A DNA stretch of 64,000 bases, taken from NCBI GenBank assembly GCA_963770915.1, contig CAVYRG010000001.1, forward strand, positions 4,216,001 to 4,280,000, given 5' to 3'. A program made the translations under genes and the position numbers. Under the pieces are notes generated by a model. That model had not been told where the DNA came from, made no database searches, and saw only the letters and a program-made list of their open reading frames with translations. Positions within the stretch are counted from its first letter, which is position 1, and each line of letters begins with the position of its first letter. Of the stretch, positions 43,643-51,915 are shown one piece after another. The stretch is from PALSA-270 sp963770915. GTDB lineage: Bacteria > Acidobacteriota > Terriglobia > Terriglobales > Acidobacteriaceae.

Positions 43643-44557
43643 ATGACCGTGGACAACACGCTGACCCCAGAAGGCATTGAGCCGGCCGTTTACGATATCG
43701 AGGATCACTGGATCACTCTTGACGGCGGCCGCATGCGCTATCTGCGTACCGGCTCGGGTCCGCCGCTGCTGCTGCTTCACGGACTGCTCGGCTACTCGTT
43801 TTCGTGGCGCTATGCCTTGCCTTCTCTGGCGCGCCAGGCGACGGTGCATGCGGTGGATATGCTGGGAGTCGGTTTCTCCGACCGGCCCCCTCGCCTGGAT
43901 TGCCGTTTGCGGGCAAGTGCCGAGCGGCTGTTGCGCTTTCTGGACGCGGTGAACGTGGAGTCCTGCGATTTGCTCGGCACCTCGCACGGCGGCGCCGTCT
44001 CGATGATGGCGGCTGCGCTGGCGCCGGAGCGGGTGAAGCGTTTGATTCTGGTGGCGCCCGTCAATCCCTGGTCCCACCACGGAAAATACATGGCAGCGTT
44101 CCTCAGCAGCCCTCCCGTGACGCCGATTTTCCTGGGCATCGCGCCCCATTTGCAGTTCATGCACGGATTCCTTCTGCGCCGCCTCTATGGCGACGCGCGG
44201 CGCATTCGTCCGGGCACACTCGACGGTTACTCGGCTCCATTTACCCTTCCCGGGGCCTTCGAAAACGAGCTCAGCATCCTCCGCACCTGGAACCAGGATC
44301 TGCGGGAACTGGAATCCGTCCTACCGCGCATCTCTTCGATTCCCACACTGCTGCTCTGGGGCTCCCAGGATTCAGCGGTTGTCGCATCGTCCGCTATGCC
44401 TCTGCGCCGCAATTTCCAGAATTGCCGGCTCACCCTGTTCGACGGGGTCGGCCACCTTCCTTATGAAGAGGTTCCGGAGGAATTCAACCAGGCGGTGGCC
44501 GGGTTCTTAGCTACGAGCGATGAACCGATCCCTGTCCCCGCGACACCAGCAGGATAA
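43643..44557 (+). CDS. Alpha/beta-hydrolase
   Basis: The 304-residue protein shows the fold with LLLLHGLLGYSFSWRYALPSL (oxyanion region), the nucleophile elbow LLGTSHGGAVSMMAA, the acid in LLLWGSQDSAV and the base in LFDGVGHLPYEE. All three catalytic residues are in order. The activity could be esterase, lipase or C-C bond hydrolase; nothing in the flanks fixes it. A DUF58 gene follows 17 bp later on the same strand. Confidence 0.86.
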   Translation: MTVDNTLTPEGIEPAVYDIEDHWITLDGGRMRYLRTGSGPPLLLLHGLLGYSFSWRYALPSLARQATVHAVDMLGVGFSDRPPRLDCRLRASAERLLRFLDAVNVESCDLLGTSHGGAVSMMAAALAPERVKRLILVAPVNPWSHHGKYMAAFLSSPPVTPIFLGIAPHLQFMHGFLLRRLYGDARRIRPGTLDGYSAPFTLPGAFENELSILRTWNQDLRELESVLPRISSIPTLLLWGSQDSAVVASSAMPLRRNFQNCRLTLFDGVGHLPYEEVPEEFNQAVAGFLATSDEPIPVPATPAG

Positions 44558-44574
44558 ACGGGTCAGTCGGTGCT

Positions 44575-46041
44575 GTGACGTCTGCGATCTTGCAAAGCCG
44601 CCGCGGATGCGGCACGCTCATGCCAGCCATGCCGGCGAAATCTAAAGCTACGAACGGCGTCTTGGCGGCGTCGCGTTTCCGCGTGCCGGAAGTATGGCTG
44701 CGCTTTCTCGGCGCGATCTTCGGGCTGGGACTGGCATTTGCGGCAGCCCTTTTCTCCACAGTTCTCCGCGAATCCGGCAATCTGTGGGCCACCGTAGTGC
44801 TGGCTTCGATGGCCCTGTTGGTGGCCACCCTGGTAGGCCTGACCACCGTGCCTTATCTCGCGCGGCGGGTCGCTGTAGCCCGAGTGAGGAATGCCTTTGA
44901 CTACGACGTCACGCGGGTGGGGATTTTTTACGTTGTGGCAGTGGTTTTGATCGGCATTGCCGCTCTCAACACCGGCAACAATCTGCTTTACATCGTTGTA
45001 GCGGCGCTGCTGGCGGCGATTCTGGTTTCAGGAGTTGCCTCTGCCCTCGTGCTTACGGACCTGCAGTTGGAGGTCTTTTTGCCCGAGCATGTCTTCGCCG
45101 GGCGTCCGGCGGCGGGGCGAATTGTGCTGCGAAACCCGCGGCGCTGGTTGGCTTCGTTCTCCATCAACGTGGTCGCGCTGCCGCGAGAAAAGCCAAAGCG
45201 CCACTGGCACTGGCAGCCGGCCACATTTTCATTCCCCCCAGGCCGCCCGGCAGCAAAGGTCTGGTTTAAGCTGCGCGATTGGCAATTGCACCGTGTGGCC
45301 GCCGCGGATGAGGCGCACGAAATTTTCCAGGGATCGGCTTATTTTCCCCATCTTCCCCCCCGCAGCGAACAGGCGGCCGATTTAGGGCTGAATTTCGACC
45401 GGCGAGGCCGCTACCAGCAGGAAGGTTTCGTGCTGACCACGCGCTTTCCATTCGCGTTTCTGACCAAGAAGCGGAGGGTCGCCCTTGCCCGGGAAGTCAT
45501 CGTTTATCCCCCGGTCGAGCCGGCGGACGAGTTCTTCGAAGCATTGCCACTCGTTACCGGTGAGTGGGAGACTTTTCTCCGCGGGCGCGGCTCGGATTTG
45601 TACCTGATCCGCGAATACACGCAGGAGGATTCAGCGCGCCACGTGGACTGGAAAGCCACCGCCAAGTCCGGTTCACTCAAAGTGCGGGAATTCAGCCGTG
45701 AGGACGAACGCAAAGTGCGCATCGTGTTCGACAATCCCGCGCCCGGCGCGATTTCGCCCGAGGCTTACGAAAACGCTATCGCGCTTGCAGCCTCACTGGG
45801 ATGGCACTTCGCCGCCCAAGATACGGAAACCTCCTTCGTGGCGCAGGGGCTGGCCGGCGGGGCAGACGTCTATCAATTTCTTGCTCATCTTGCGGTAGCG
45901 CAGCCCGTGGTTGCGCCTTCTGCCGTTTCAGCACTGCGAGCCTCCGGGGACTACAACATCATCCTTACCGCGCAACCGCGCGGAACCGTTCCCACCGCGC
46001 TTTGGGGATGTTCCTACTTCATTTTCCTGGAAGAGCGTTAG
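44575..46041 (+). CDS. DUF58 membrane protein
   Basis: The protein is up to 488 residues from a GTG; ATGs at 44620 and 44629 are alternative starts with equally weak ribosome sites. Two membrane helix pairs lie near 45-90 and 120-160. The DUF58 core is seen in FLRGRGSDLYLIREYTQEDSARHVDWKATAKSGSLKVREF. DUF58 proteins often sit with MoxR ATPases and transglutaminase genes, which are missing here. The function is unknown. Confidence 0.84.
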   Translation: MTSAILQSRRGCGTLMPAMPAKSKATNGVLAASRFRVPEVWLRFLGAIFGLGLAFAAALFSTVLRESGNLWATVVLASMALLVATLVGLTTVPYLARRVAVARVRNAFDYDVTRVGIFYVVAVVLIGIAALNTGNNLLYIVVAALLAAILVSGVASALVLTDLQLEVFLPEHVFAGRPAAGRIVLRNPRRWLASFSINVVALPREKPKRHWHWQPATFSFPPGRPAAKVWFKLRDWQLHRVAAADEAHEIFQGSAYFPHLPPRSEQAADLGLNFDRRGRYQQEGFVLTTRFPFAFLTKKRRVALAREVIVYPPVEPADEFFEALPLVTGEWETFLRGRGSDLYLIREYTQEDSARHVDWKATAKSGSLKVREFSREDERKVRIVFDNPAPGAISPEAYENAIALAASLGWHFAAQDTETSFVAQGLAGGADVYQFLAHLAVAQPVVAPSAVSALRASGDYNIILTAQPRGTVPTALWGCSYFIFLEER

Positions 46042-46060
46042 GAAACTCGGATTTAAAGGT

Positions 46061-46103
46061 TCTGCGTTCCCCTGTGCTTCCCTGTGTCCTCTCTGGGGTG
46101 CAG
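46061..46103. repeat. Single-arm copy of the CTGTGT/TCTGTGG dispersed repeat
   Basis: This stretch (CTGTGCTTCCCTGTGTCCTC) matches the complement of the right arm at 5496-5520, sharing GCTTCCCTGTGT. It is the main feature of the 316-base gap between the DUF58 gene and the following membrane protein, where no gene is seen. Confidence 0.45.
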
Positions 46104-46357
46104 TCTCATTGGACACTTGATCGGAGCTTTCCTTGGTTTCTTGCTTTAGAGAAGCGGAATTGCGCAGGGCAAGGGGATCGGAATACCGCGGAAACCATTG
46201 TGGGATAGCCTTTCTAACGCCATTCTCATTCTCCGCATTTTCATTACCTTCGTACATTGGACCATTGGGGGCGAGCTGCTAAGGTTGAAGTGACAAAAAA
46301 TGGAGTGAGCATTGTAGTCTGAGACCGCGGCCTCCCCCCTCTTCGACAGGAATCCCG

Positions 46358-47308
46358 ATGAGTTGGAAGATGGAGTTTGCCTTTTACGCGCTGTGGATCG
46401 CCCACCCGGCACTGCAGTTCGTGCTGGCGGGGTTCATGGTGCGGCGCAAGCTGCATCGTAGATTCCACTGGTTCTTTGTCTATTTGATTTCGCAAGTAGT
46501 GATCTTCACGCTTCTTTTCCCGGTTTACCTGAAGTCCGACAAATCCATTTCCTACTATGAGCTGTTTTTTTACCTCTTTTGGGCTCTTGACGCGGTCAGC
46601 CTCGCCCTGGGCTTCAAAGTAATCCATGAAATTTTTCTTGATGTTTTCCAGCCTTACCATACGTTGAAGGATTTGGGCACGGTACTGTTCAAATGGGCGG
46701 GGCTGGTTATGCTCATGGTTGCCGCAGTGGTGGCCGCCGCCAACAGCGCTTCCGATCAGGACCCGCTGGTGCAGTCCGTACTTACCGTCCAGCGCTGTGT
46801 CCGCGTAATCCAATGCGGATTGATCCTGTTCTTGTTGCTGTTCTCGCGCTATCTTGGCGTCTCCCGAAAACAGCATAGTTTCGGAATTGCTGCCGGTTTT
46901 GGACTATTCGCCAATGCGGAGTTGCTGGTGGTGGCTTTGCGCGCAGGCGCCTATATCAGCCAAAACGCCGCCAACCTGGCGAACATGATGGCTTACAATC
47001 TCGCTATTCTGCTTTGGCTCTCTTACATGGTCACGAAAGGAGCCGCGCGAGCGTCGTCGGCAACCCTCCTGACCTCGCAACGGTGGGACCAGAGTCTATC
47101 CGAACTCCACCATCCGGTAGGGGACGAGTCGCTTATCCCCATGTTTGAAGGGATGGTGGAGCGAGCCTTCTCTCGCGCACATGAGACGCAAGACAGCGAG
47201 GAAACCGATCGCTTGAAAAAAACGGCTGAGTCACAAGGAGTATCCGAAGAAACGTCCGGCCTTGCCCAATCCGCCTCTGCTTCTCAGGGAGCGTCTTCGA
47301 AGCGATAG
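46358..47308 (+). CDS. Predicted seven-helix membrane protein
   Basis: The 316-residue protein has about seven transmembrane segments between residues 5 and 230, many with basic inner loops (MVRRKLHRRFHW), and a Ser/Glu-rich C-terminal tail (about 255-316) that looks disordered. I do not recognise a characterised family, although proteins of this shape recur in Acidobacteriota. No catalytic motif is apparent. Confidence 0.65.
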   Translation: MSWKMEFAFYALWIAHPALQFVLAGFMVRRKLHRRFHWFFVYLISQVVIFTLLFPVYLKSDKSISYYELFFYLFWALDAVSLALGFKVIHEIFLDVFQPYHTLKDLGTVLFKWAGLVMLMVAAVVAAANSASDQDPLVQSVLTVQRCVRVIQCGLILFLLLFSRYLGVSRKQHSFGIAAGFGLFANAELLVVALRAGAYISQNAANLANMMAYNLAILLWLSYMVTKGAARASSATLLTSQRWDQSLSELHHPVGDESLIPMFEGMVERAFSRAHETQDSEETDRLKKTAESQGVSEETSGLAQSASASQGASSKR

Positions 47309-47602
47309 CGATGGCCATCCTGCCCTGAGCTAGACCATTGACACATCCCGTGGGTTCTCGCCGTGACAAACTTGCGACTCGACCGCAAATGCGAATCCTC
47401 CATGGTCTGTTCGGATTTTGGAACGGAGCCTGCGGGGGAAGCTGGGAGTCCGGCAAACCCTCTTCTGTTAGACGAATTAATGCAGCCTATCTCCATGAAA
47501 CTGAACCGTATAATCTTGCTTTGATTCCTCGTCTTAGCAGCTGGTAATGGATGATCTGCTATGACCAACGGGCGAAACTGAGGTTACTAAAGTACCTGAC
47601 CC

Positions 47603-47608
47603 TATAAT
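47603..47608 (+). promoter_or_regulatory. Candidate -10 for the 46-residue peptide gene
   Basis: An exact TATAAT lies 55 bases before the peptide ATG; the matching -35 is poor. A second TATAAT is at 47509-47514. No other content is seen in the 355-base gap from 47309 to 47663. Confidence 0.4.
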
Positions 47609-47663
47609 TCTCCCGCGTCCGAATCCCACTCCCAGGGGAAATCGCGATGCAAGGAGAACAACA

Positions 47664-47804
47664 ATGAAACGTGCAGTCAGGGTACTGCTCCTGATGGTAG
47701 GTTTGGCTTGCACGTACGTCGCGGTGGCGGCACCCATAGTGCCGGCGCCGGATGGGGGCCCGATCCCGACGTGCAATCCGAAGAAACCTTGTGCACCGCA
47801 CTAA
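47664..47804 (+). CDS. Short secreted Pro/Cys peptide (46 residues)
   Basis: The ORF starts at an ATG with AAGGAG 7 bases upstream, an almost ideal ribosome site. It encodes a signal peptide (MKRAVRVLLLMVGLACTYVAV) followed by a mature part of about 23 residues, with APIVPAPDGGPIPTCNPKKP and a second cysteine three residues later. The two cysteines could form a disulfide. A TATAAT lies upstream and a strong terminator downstream, so it is a one-gene transcript. No function is recognised. Confidence 0.72.
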   Translation: MKRAVRVLLLMVGLACTYVAVAAPIVPAPDGGPIPTCNPKKPCAPH

Positions 47805-47856
47805 GGTCTGGAGCAATTGTGCGAGCCGGGTTGCGCAAGCGGCTCGGTAATGAGGG

Positions 47857-47898
47857 GGGCTGAAGGCAGAGGCGATAAAGCCGCGTCAGCCCTTTTTT
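47857..47898 (+). terminator. Rho-independent terminator after the small peptide gene
   Basis: The stem GGGCTGA (47857-47863) and TCAGCCC (47886-47892) is followed at once by six T. The loop of 22 bases contains further short pairing. It separates the plus-strand peptide gene from the convergent DUF255 gene. Confidence 0.75.
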
Positions 47899-47912
47899 CG
47901 TTGGGATTGTTT

Positions 47913-50048
47913 TTATGGATTCGCTGGGTTCGCTTGACGCAATTGTCTTATCAGTTCGTCCGTACCGAAGACCGGCGGTTGGCAAGCGAACCCGGCGCAG
48001 ATCACCGCCGCACTCTTCCGATCGGCAAGGAACGGCAACGAAGGAATTGTTTTCGCTAGCGCAGGTGGGAGATTTTGCGCAACCGCGCTGCCGGGAGCGA
48101 GCTTCAGCACCGCCTTGCCGAGACTGAAGTTGCCGGCCGCTGCCGCGAAGAGCTGATCCGCAAGCGCATCTTCCCCAATAATTACGACCTGCGTGTGGGC
48201 CCGCGCGAGGTGTACCGCCGCGATGCCATACGTCGCTGCGAACAAGCCATACTGCCCCGCCAGGGAGGCGAGCACCTCCAAGGTTTGTTCTGCCTTGTCG
48301 CGGTAGCCCTGGTTGTTGGTGTAGCCGTGCAGGCGCAGCAGAGCAATGGCTGCCATGGAATTGCCGGCCGGTGTCGGCGAATCCTGAAACGGCTTGCGGC
48401 GGACGCCTAAAACGCCGAACTCGTTTCCACTGCCCCCAGCGAGGGGCTCCGTATCGAAGAAGCCGCCTCCAACGGAGTCAAAAAAACCTGCCACCATTTT
48501 GTCCACAATTTGCTGGGCGAACCTGAAGTACGTGAGGTCGGCCGTGGCTTCATACGCGTCAAGGCAAGCTAAGGTCGTGAACGCGTAGTCGTCGAGCATT
48601 CCGGGGACTGCGGCGGTTCCGGGCTGCGAATCGGAATAAGCAATCACGTGCCTGAGCCCAGAATTTTCCTGCCATCCTTCGCCCAGAATGCGGTCGAGCG
48701 AGCGCAGTGCAAAATGCCGGGCGGCATCAAGGCCGAGCACTTTTGCCGCTTCCAGGTAGGCCGAGACGCAGAGCGCGTTCCAGCCGGTGTACACGGTCTT
48801 ATCCACGTAAGGTGTCGGTCGATTCAGCCGCGCCGCGTACATTTTCTGCTTCGCGGCATCGAGCAGCTCGCCCACACGCTCCGGCGCGATGCCCGTGCGC
48901 TTGGCAATTTCTTCCACTGACGCCCGCACATAGAGGACATTCTTCGCCGGATTGTGGTGCATCTCGCCGATTTCGTTGATGTCGTAGTGCAGAGTTGCGG
49001 CTGCGGCTTCGTCTTCGGCCAGCACGGCCTTGGCTTCGTCCAGAGTCCAGGTGAAATAGTCGCCGTCGTCGTCCATGGAGTAGTCGGCGTCCTGCGACGC
49101 GTAGAACCCGCCGTGCTCGCGGTCGCTGAGCCATTCGTTCGTCCAGCGGATGACGTCGCCCGCTACGCCCGCGAAGAATTCCGAGCCCGTGGCCTGGTAG
49201 GCGTGGACGTAATTCTTCAGCAGTTCGGAGTTGTCATAGCACATCTTCTCGAAGTGCGGCACCACCCAGCGCTCATCGACGGAATAGCGATGGAACCCGC
49301 CGGCCAACTGGTCATAGACGCCGCCGCGCGCCATTTTTTCGAGCGTGGTCACGACCACGTGCCGCAGCTTTTCGTCGCCCGAATTCGCATACTGGTCGAT
49401 CAACAGATCGAGCGCGGCCGGGTGCGGGAACTTCGGAGCGCTGCCGAAGCCCCCATGGTTCGCGTCGAACATGCCGAGGATCTTTTCGACGATGGCGTCA
49501 ATCACGCTGGGAGAAAATTCGCCGCTCCGCCCGGCAAATGACTCCGACTGCGCGACGGCGTTTTCCACCATCTTGGCTTGCTCAGCGACATCGCCATTCT
49601 TTTCCGCGTAAGCGCCCGCAATCGAAAGCAGCACCCGCTTGAAGCTGGGCCGTTCGTATTGATCGTCAGGCGGAAAATATGTGCCGCCGTAAAACGGCTT
49701 GCCGTCCGGCGTGAGAAAAGCGGTGAGCGGCCAGCCGCCTTGCCCGGTGACGGCCTGCACGGCCACCTGATAGCGGCTATCGATGTCCGGGCGCTCGTCG
49801 CGATCTACCTTGATGGCGACGAATTTTTCATTGACGATTTGCGCGATTTCCGGACTGTCATACGACTCGCGATCCATTACATGGCACCAATGGCACCACA
49901 CCGCGCCAATGTCGAGCAGGATAGGCTTGTTCTCGCGCTTGGCCACGGCGAAGGCCTCCTCGCCCCACTCGCGCCACTGGATGGGTTGATGCATGGCGGA
50001 TCGCAGGTAGGCGGAGGAAGCGCGGGAGAGGGCGTTGAGGGGAGACAT
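47913..50048 (-). CDS. DUF255/thioredoxin-domain protein (YyaL/SSP411 family)
   Basis: The protein is about 711 residues from the chosen ATG (SPLNALSRASSAYLRSAMHQPIQWREWGEEAF). The first domain is thioredoxin-like with the active-site CHWC in IGAVWCHWCHVMDRESYDS and KVDRDERPDID. An (alpha/alpha)6-type barrel domain related to GlcNAc epimerase follows (about 200-690). The family is widespread and its function unclear. An in-frame start at 50105 would add 19 residues without the family N-terminus, so the shorter start is preferred. Confidence 0.9.
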   Translation of the reverse strand: MSPLNALSRASSAYLRSAMHQPIQWREWGEEAFAVAKRENKPILLDIGAVWCHWCHVMDRESYDSPEIAQIVNEKFVAIKVDRDERPDIDSRYQVAVQAVTGQGGWPLTAFLTPDGKPFYGGTYFPPDDQYERPSFKRVLLSIAGAYAEKNGDVAEQAKMVENAVAQSESFAGRSGEFSPSVIDAIVEKILGMFDANHGGFGSAPKFPHPAALDLLIDQYANSGDEKLRHVVVTTLEKMARGGVYDQLAGGFHRYSVDERWVVPHFEKMCYDNSELLKNYVHAYQATGSEFFAGVAGDVIRWTNEWLSDREHGGFYASQDADYSMDDDGDYFTWTLDEAKAVLAEDEAAAATLHYDINEIGEMHHNPAKNVLYVRASVEEIAKRTGIAPERVGELLDAAKQKMYAARLNRPTPYVDKTVYTGWNALCVSAYLEAAKVLGLDAARHFALRSLDRILGEGWQENSGLRHVIAYSDSQPGTAAVPGMLDDYAFTTLACLDAYEATADLTYFRFAQQIVDKMVAGFFDSVGGGFFDTEPLAGGSGNEFGVLGVRRKPFQDSPTPAGNSMAAIALLRLHGYTNNQGYRDKAEQTLEVLASLAGQYGLFAATYGIAAVHLARAHTQVVIIGEDALADQLFAAAAGNFSLGKAVLKLAPGSAVAQNLPPALAKTIPSLPFLADRKSAAVICAGFACQPPVFGTDELIRQLRQANPANP

Positions 50049-50087
50049 GAATTCAAGTGTATCGCGACCGTCTCGGGGATGGGGGGA

Positions 50088-50105
50088 GTGTTCCTGTCGG
50101 AACAC
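50088..50105. promoter_or_regulatory. Perfect palindrome upstream of the DUF255 gene
   Basis: GTGTTCC-TGTC-GGAACAC is an exact 7-bp inverted repeat 40 bases before the DUF255 start. It is operator-like; the regulator is unknown. The interval from 50049 to 50390 (342 bases) otherwise holds no gene that I can support. Confidence 0.4.
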
Positions 50106-50390
50106 AGCGTGATGACGGGAATGTGATGACAGTTAAGGTGTTGAGCGGGTGGGAGTTGCGGGGTGGCGCATGAGAGCTTTCGCTTTTTCTTTAGAATTCC
50201 TGGAAAATTGATGGCGGCGGAGTCGTCGATACAGGACTTCGTTATTGGAGCCCATTGGGCGCGGGCTCTTATTGCGGACCCTGGCAGCGTGCCTGGGTTA
50301 GTTTGGCGATCAGAAATTCTCGTCCTTCGCCATTTCGGAGGGTCCAGAACACCCGAGATACTTCCACGCGTCGCGGAGGGCATCGCGATC

Positions 50391-50987
50391 TTAGGGCCGG
50401 CTGGGCGCGCCCCGGCTCTGAACAATCGCCTTCAAGTTAAAGTTGCTGAGAATAGCGGCTATTTCGGAGCCGGACAAACACTGCTCGTGGGTTTCAGAGG
50501 ACGTCCATCGCGGAGCGAGGCTAAGCGGTTGCCGAGTCTCCGTCCTCGCCAACAGTGTCTCAGCTAGAGCTTGAATCGCATTCCAGTGTTGACTCACCAA
50601 GCGTTGCGATTCGTCGTTCAACTTGCTATCGGCTTGAAACCAAGCTTCGCTGCCCACTGGATACGTTTCATCCAGGAGCTGTTTCTCTTCGCAGCGACCC
50701 TGTTTAGCCAGCCATGGCGGTGAACCTGGGTTGACCTTCAGGCTGGCTACATATCCCGCCTTTATCATCACGATTGACTTCTCGCGGCAGGTGATGTCAG
50801 CGGCGGTATTGCTCGGGTTCCCCGGTTTACGGTGGAAGCTAAAGATTATGCCGAGGCCAGAGCGGTCAACGTGCATCCCCGTATCTTCCAAAGGCAGCCC
50901 CAGAGCCGCACAGGCAACCGCGTGTGCGGCCTCGTGATAGGCCGCAAAGCGAATGTTCGTCGAGCGGCCGCAAAGGTTCGTTGGCAA
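50391..50987 (-). CDS. FtsH-like stand-alone M41 metallopeptidase domain, third gene of the higBA operon
   Basis: The 198-residue protein has RFAAYHEAAHAVACAALGLPLE near its start. The zinc-binding HEAAH (H18, E19, H22) is in the same context as the M41 peptidase of FtsH (YHEAGHA). No AAA+ domain and no membrane segment are present, so it would be a soluble protease domain. The start is TTG placed directly after the antitoxin TAG stop, in the same frame, so stop-start reinitiation or readthrough to a fusion are both possible. The third zinc ligand is not obvious. Its place in a toxin-antitoxin operon suggests antitoxin turnover, which is inference. Confidence 0.7.
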   Translation of the reverse strand: MPTNLCGRSTNIRFAAYHEAAHAVACAALGLPLEDTGMHVDRSGLGIIFSFHRKPGNPSNTAADITCREKSIVMIKAGYVASLKVNPGSPPWLAKQGRCEEKQLLDETYPVGSEAWFQADSKLNDESQRLVSQHWNAIQALAETLLARTETRQPLSLAPRWTSSETHEQCLSGSEIAAILSNFNLKAIVQSRGAPSRP

Positions 50988-51476
50988 CTATCGCTCGTGA
51001 AGTTCGTCGCGAGAGCGGGGGCGTTTCCAGTGCAGATCCGTTCCCTCGTGCAAGCGGTTTACGGCGCGTTTGCGCGCCCGGTCATAAGCCTTAGGTTTGC
51101 CGCCACGCTGCTTCCGTCGGCTTGTTGTCTGAATCAGAACCGCCGCCGGAATTTTCAGCGTGCTGTGCAGCTTGCGAATCATGTTGAGAGACAAGGGACG
51201 ATCCCCTCGCATCACCTCATAAACCCTGGTTCGTTGTCCAATAACTCCGATCAGCGCGCGATAGTCCTTCCCCTCCTGCTCCAGCCGGAACTTAATGGCC
51301 TCGATCGGGTCTGGCGGGTCCATCGGGTAATGTTCGTTCTCGTAAGCTTCGACCAGCGTGGCCAGGACATCCAGTTCATCGCCTGCCGGGGTTCCAGGGG
51401 CTGCGTCCCACAGCGCCTCAATGCGGCGCAGGGCAGCGTCGCAATCGGCTTCGGTTCTAATCGGTTTAATCTCCAT
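50988..51476 (-). CDS. higA: HigA-type antitoxin with helix-turn-helix
   Basis: The 162-residue protein has the COG5499/HigA2 pattern: ALRRIEALWDAAPGTPAGDELDVLATLVEAYE, the MDPPDPIEAIKFRLEQEG segment and a helix-turn-helix (YRALIGVIGQRTRVYEVMRG, LSLNMIRKLHSTLKIPAAVLI). A basic tail (about 118-162) goes beyond the usual family end. The start overlaps the toxin stop by 11 bases. It should neutralise HigB and repress the operon through the palindrome upstream of higB. Confidence 0.88.
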   Translation of the reverse strand: MEIKPIRTEADCDAALRRIEALWDAAPGTPAGDELDVLATLVEAYENEHYPMDPPDPIEAIKFRLEQEGKDYRALIGVIGQRTRVYEVMRGDRPLSLNMIRKLHSTLKIPAAVLIQTTSRRKQRGGKPKAYDRARKRAVNRLHEGTDLHWKRPRSRDELHER

Positions 51477-51789
51477 ATCTCACCGTTTTCACGTCAATTC
51501 TGTCGTACGCGGCATGAGATCCCAACCACTTGACGAAAACAATCTGCCGCTCGTAGTTCACGGCCACCACCAGCCGATACGAATTTCCTTTGATGTTGAA
51601 CACCACTCGGTTCTTCCCCACGAGGCTCGCGTTCGCGTAGCTTTTGATCACGTCCGCCGGGCTGCTCCAATCGGCGCTCAGCACTTCACGGAACCAGGAA
51701 TCCAGCGCCGACTTAACGGCCTTTTGGTCCTTGTTACCTTGGAGCGACTCCACAAAATTCCCCAGCGTCTTGCGGGAAATGATCCGCAT
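51466..51789 (-). CDS. higB: HigB-type mRNA interferase toxin
   Basis: The 107-residue protein fits the HigB_toxin family: MRIISRKTLGNFVE at the start, SLVGKNRVVFNIKGNSYRLVVAVNYERQIVFVKWLGSHAAYDRID in the core. HigB toxins of the RelE superfamily cleave mRNA on the ribosome. It is the first gene of the operon, toxin before antitoxin, which is the normal higBA order. GCAGG lies near the ATG. Confidence 0.9.
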   Translation of the reverse strand: MRIISRKTLGNFVESLQGNKDQKAVKSALDSWFREVLSADWSSPADVIKSYANASLVGKNRVVFNIKGNSYRLVVAVNYERQIVFVKWLGSHAAYDRIDVKTVRYGD

Positions 51790-51809
51790 CGGGCCTGCGT
51801 TCCACTACC

Positions 51810-51838
51810 ATCATAGCATGTGCCCAAAACGGGCACAA
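51810..51838 (-). promoter_or_regulatory. higBA promoter with HigA operator candidate
   Basis: On the minus strand TTGTGC (51838-51833) is separated by exactly 17 bases from TATGAT (51815-51810), preceded by TG as in an extended -10. The spacer carries the palindrome GTGCCC-AAAAC-GGGCAC (51820-51836), which overlaps the -35. This is the expected site for autorepression by HigA. The leader to the higB ATG would be about 14 bases. Confidence 0.65.
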
Positions 51839-51844
51839 GAAGAA

Positions 51845-51882
51845 AGCAGATTCCTCGCCGATGAAACTGCTCGGAATGACAA
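51845..51882. repeat. Half copy of the AGCAGATTCCTCG/AATGACAA element
   Basis: AGCAGATTCCTCG (51845-51857) and AATGACAA (51875-51882) match the right half of the complete element at 14612-14710. It lies directly upstream of the higBA promoter and may mark its insertion boundary. Confidence 0.6.
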
Positions 51883-51915
51883 TCCTCTAAGGATATGTCC
51901 ACCAAAACAGCGCCG

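Noticed and set aside
47620..47650. tRNA-like T-arm (GTCCGAATCCCAC)
   Set aside because: No matching acceptor stem, anticodon arm or D-arm could be built around it.
50163..50567. 134-codon plus-strand open frame near the M41 gene
   Set aside because: It overlaps the peptidase gene antisense and has no domain or ribosome site.
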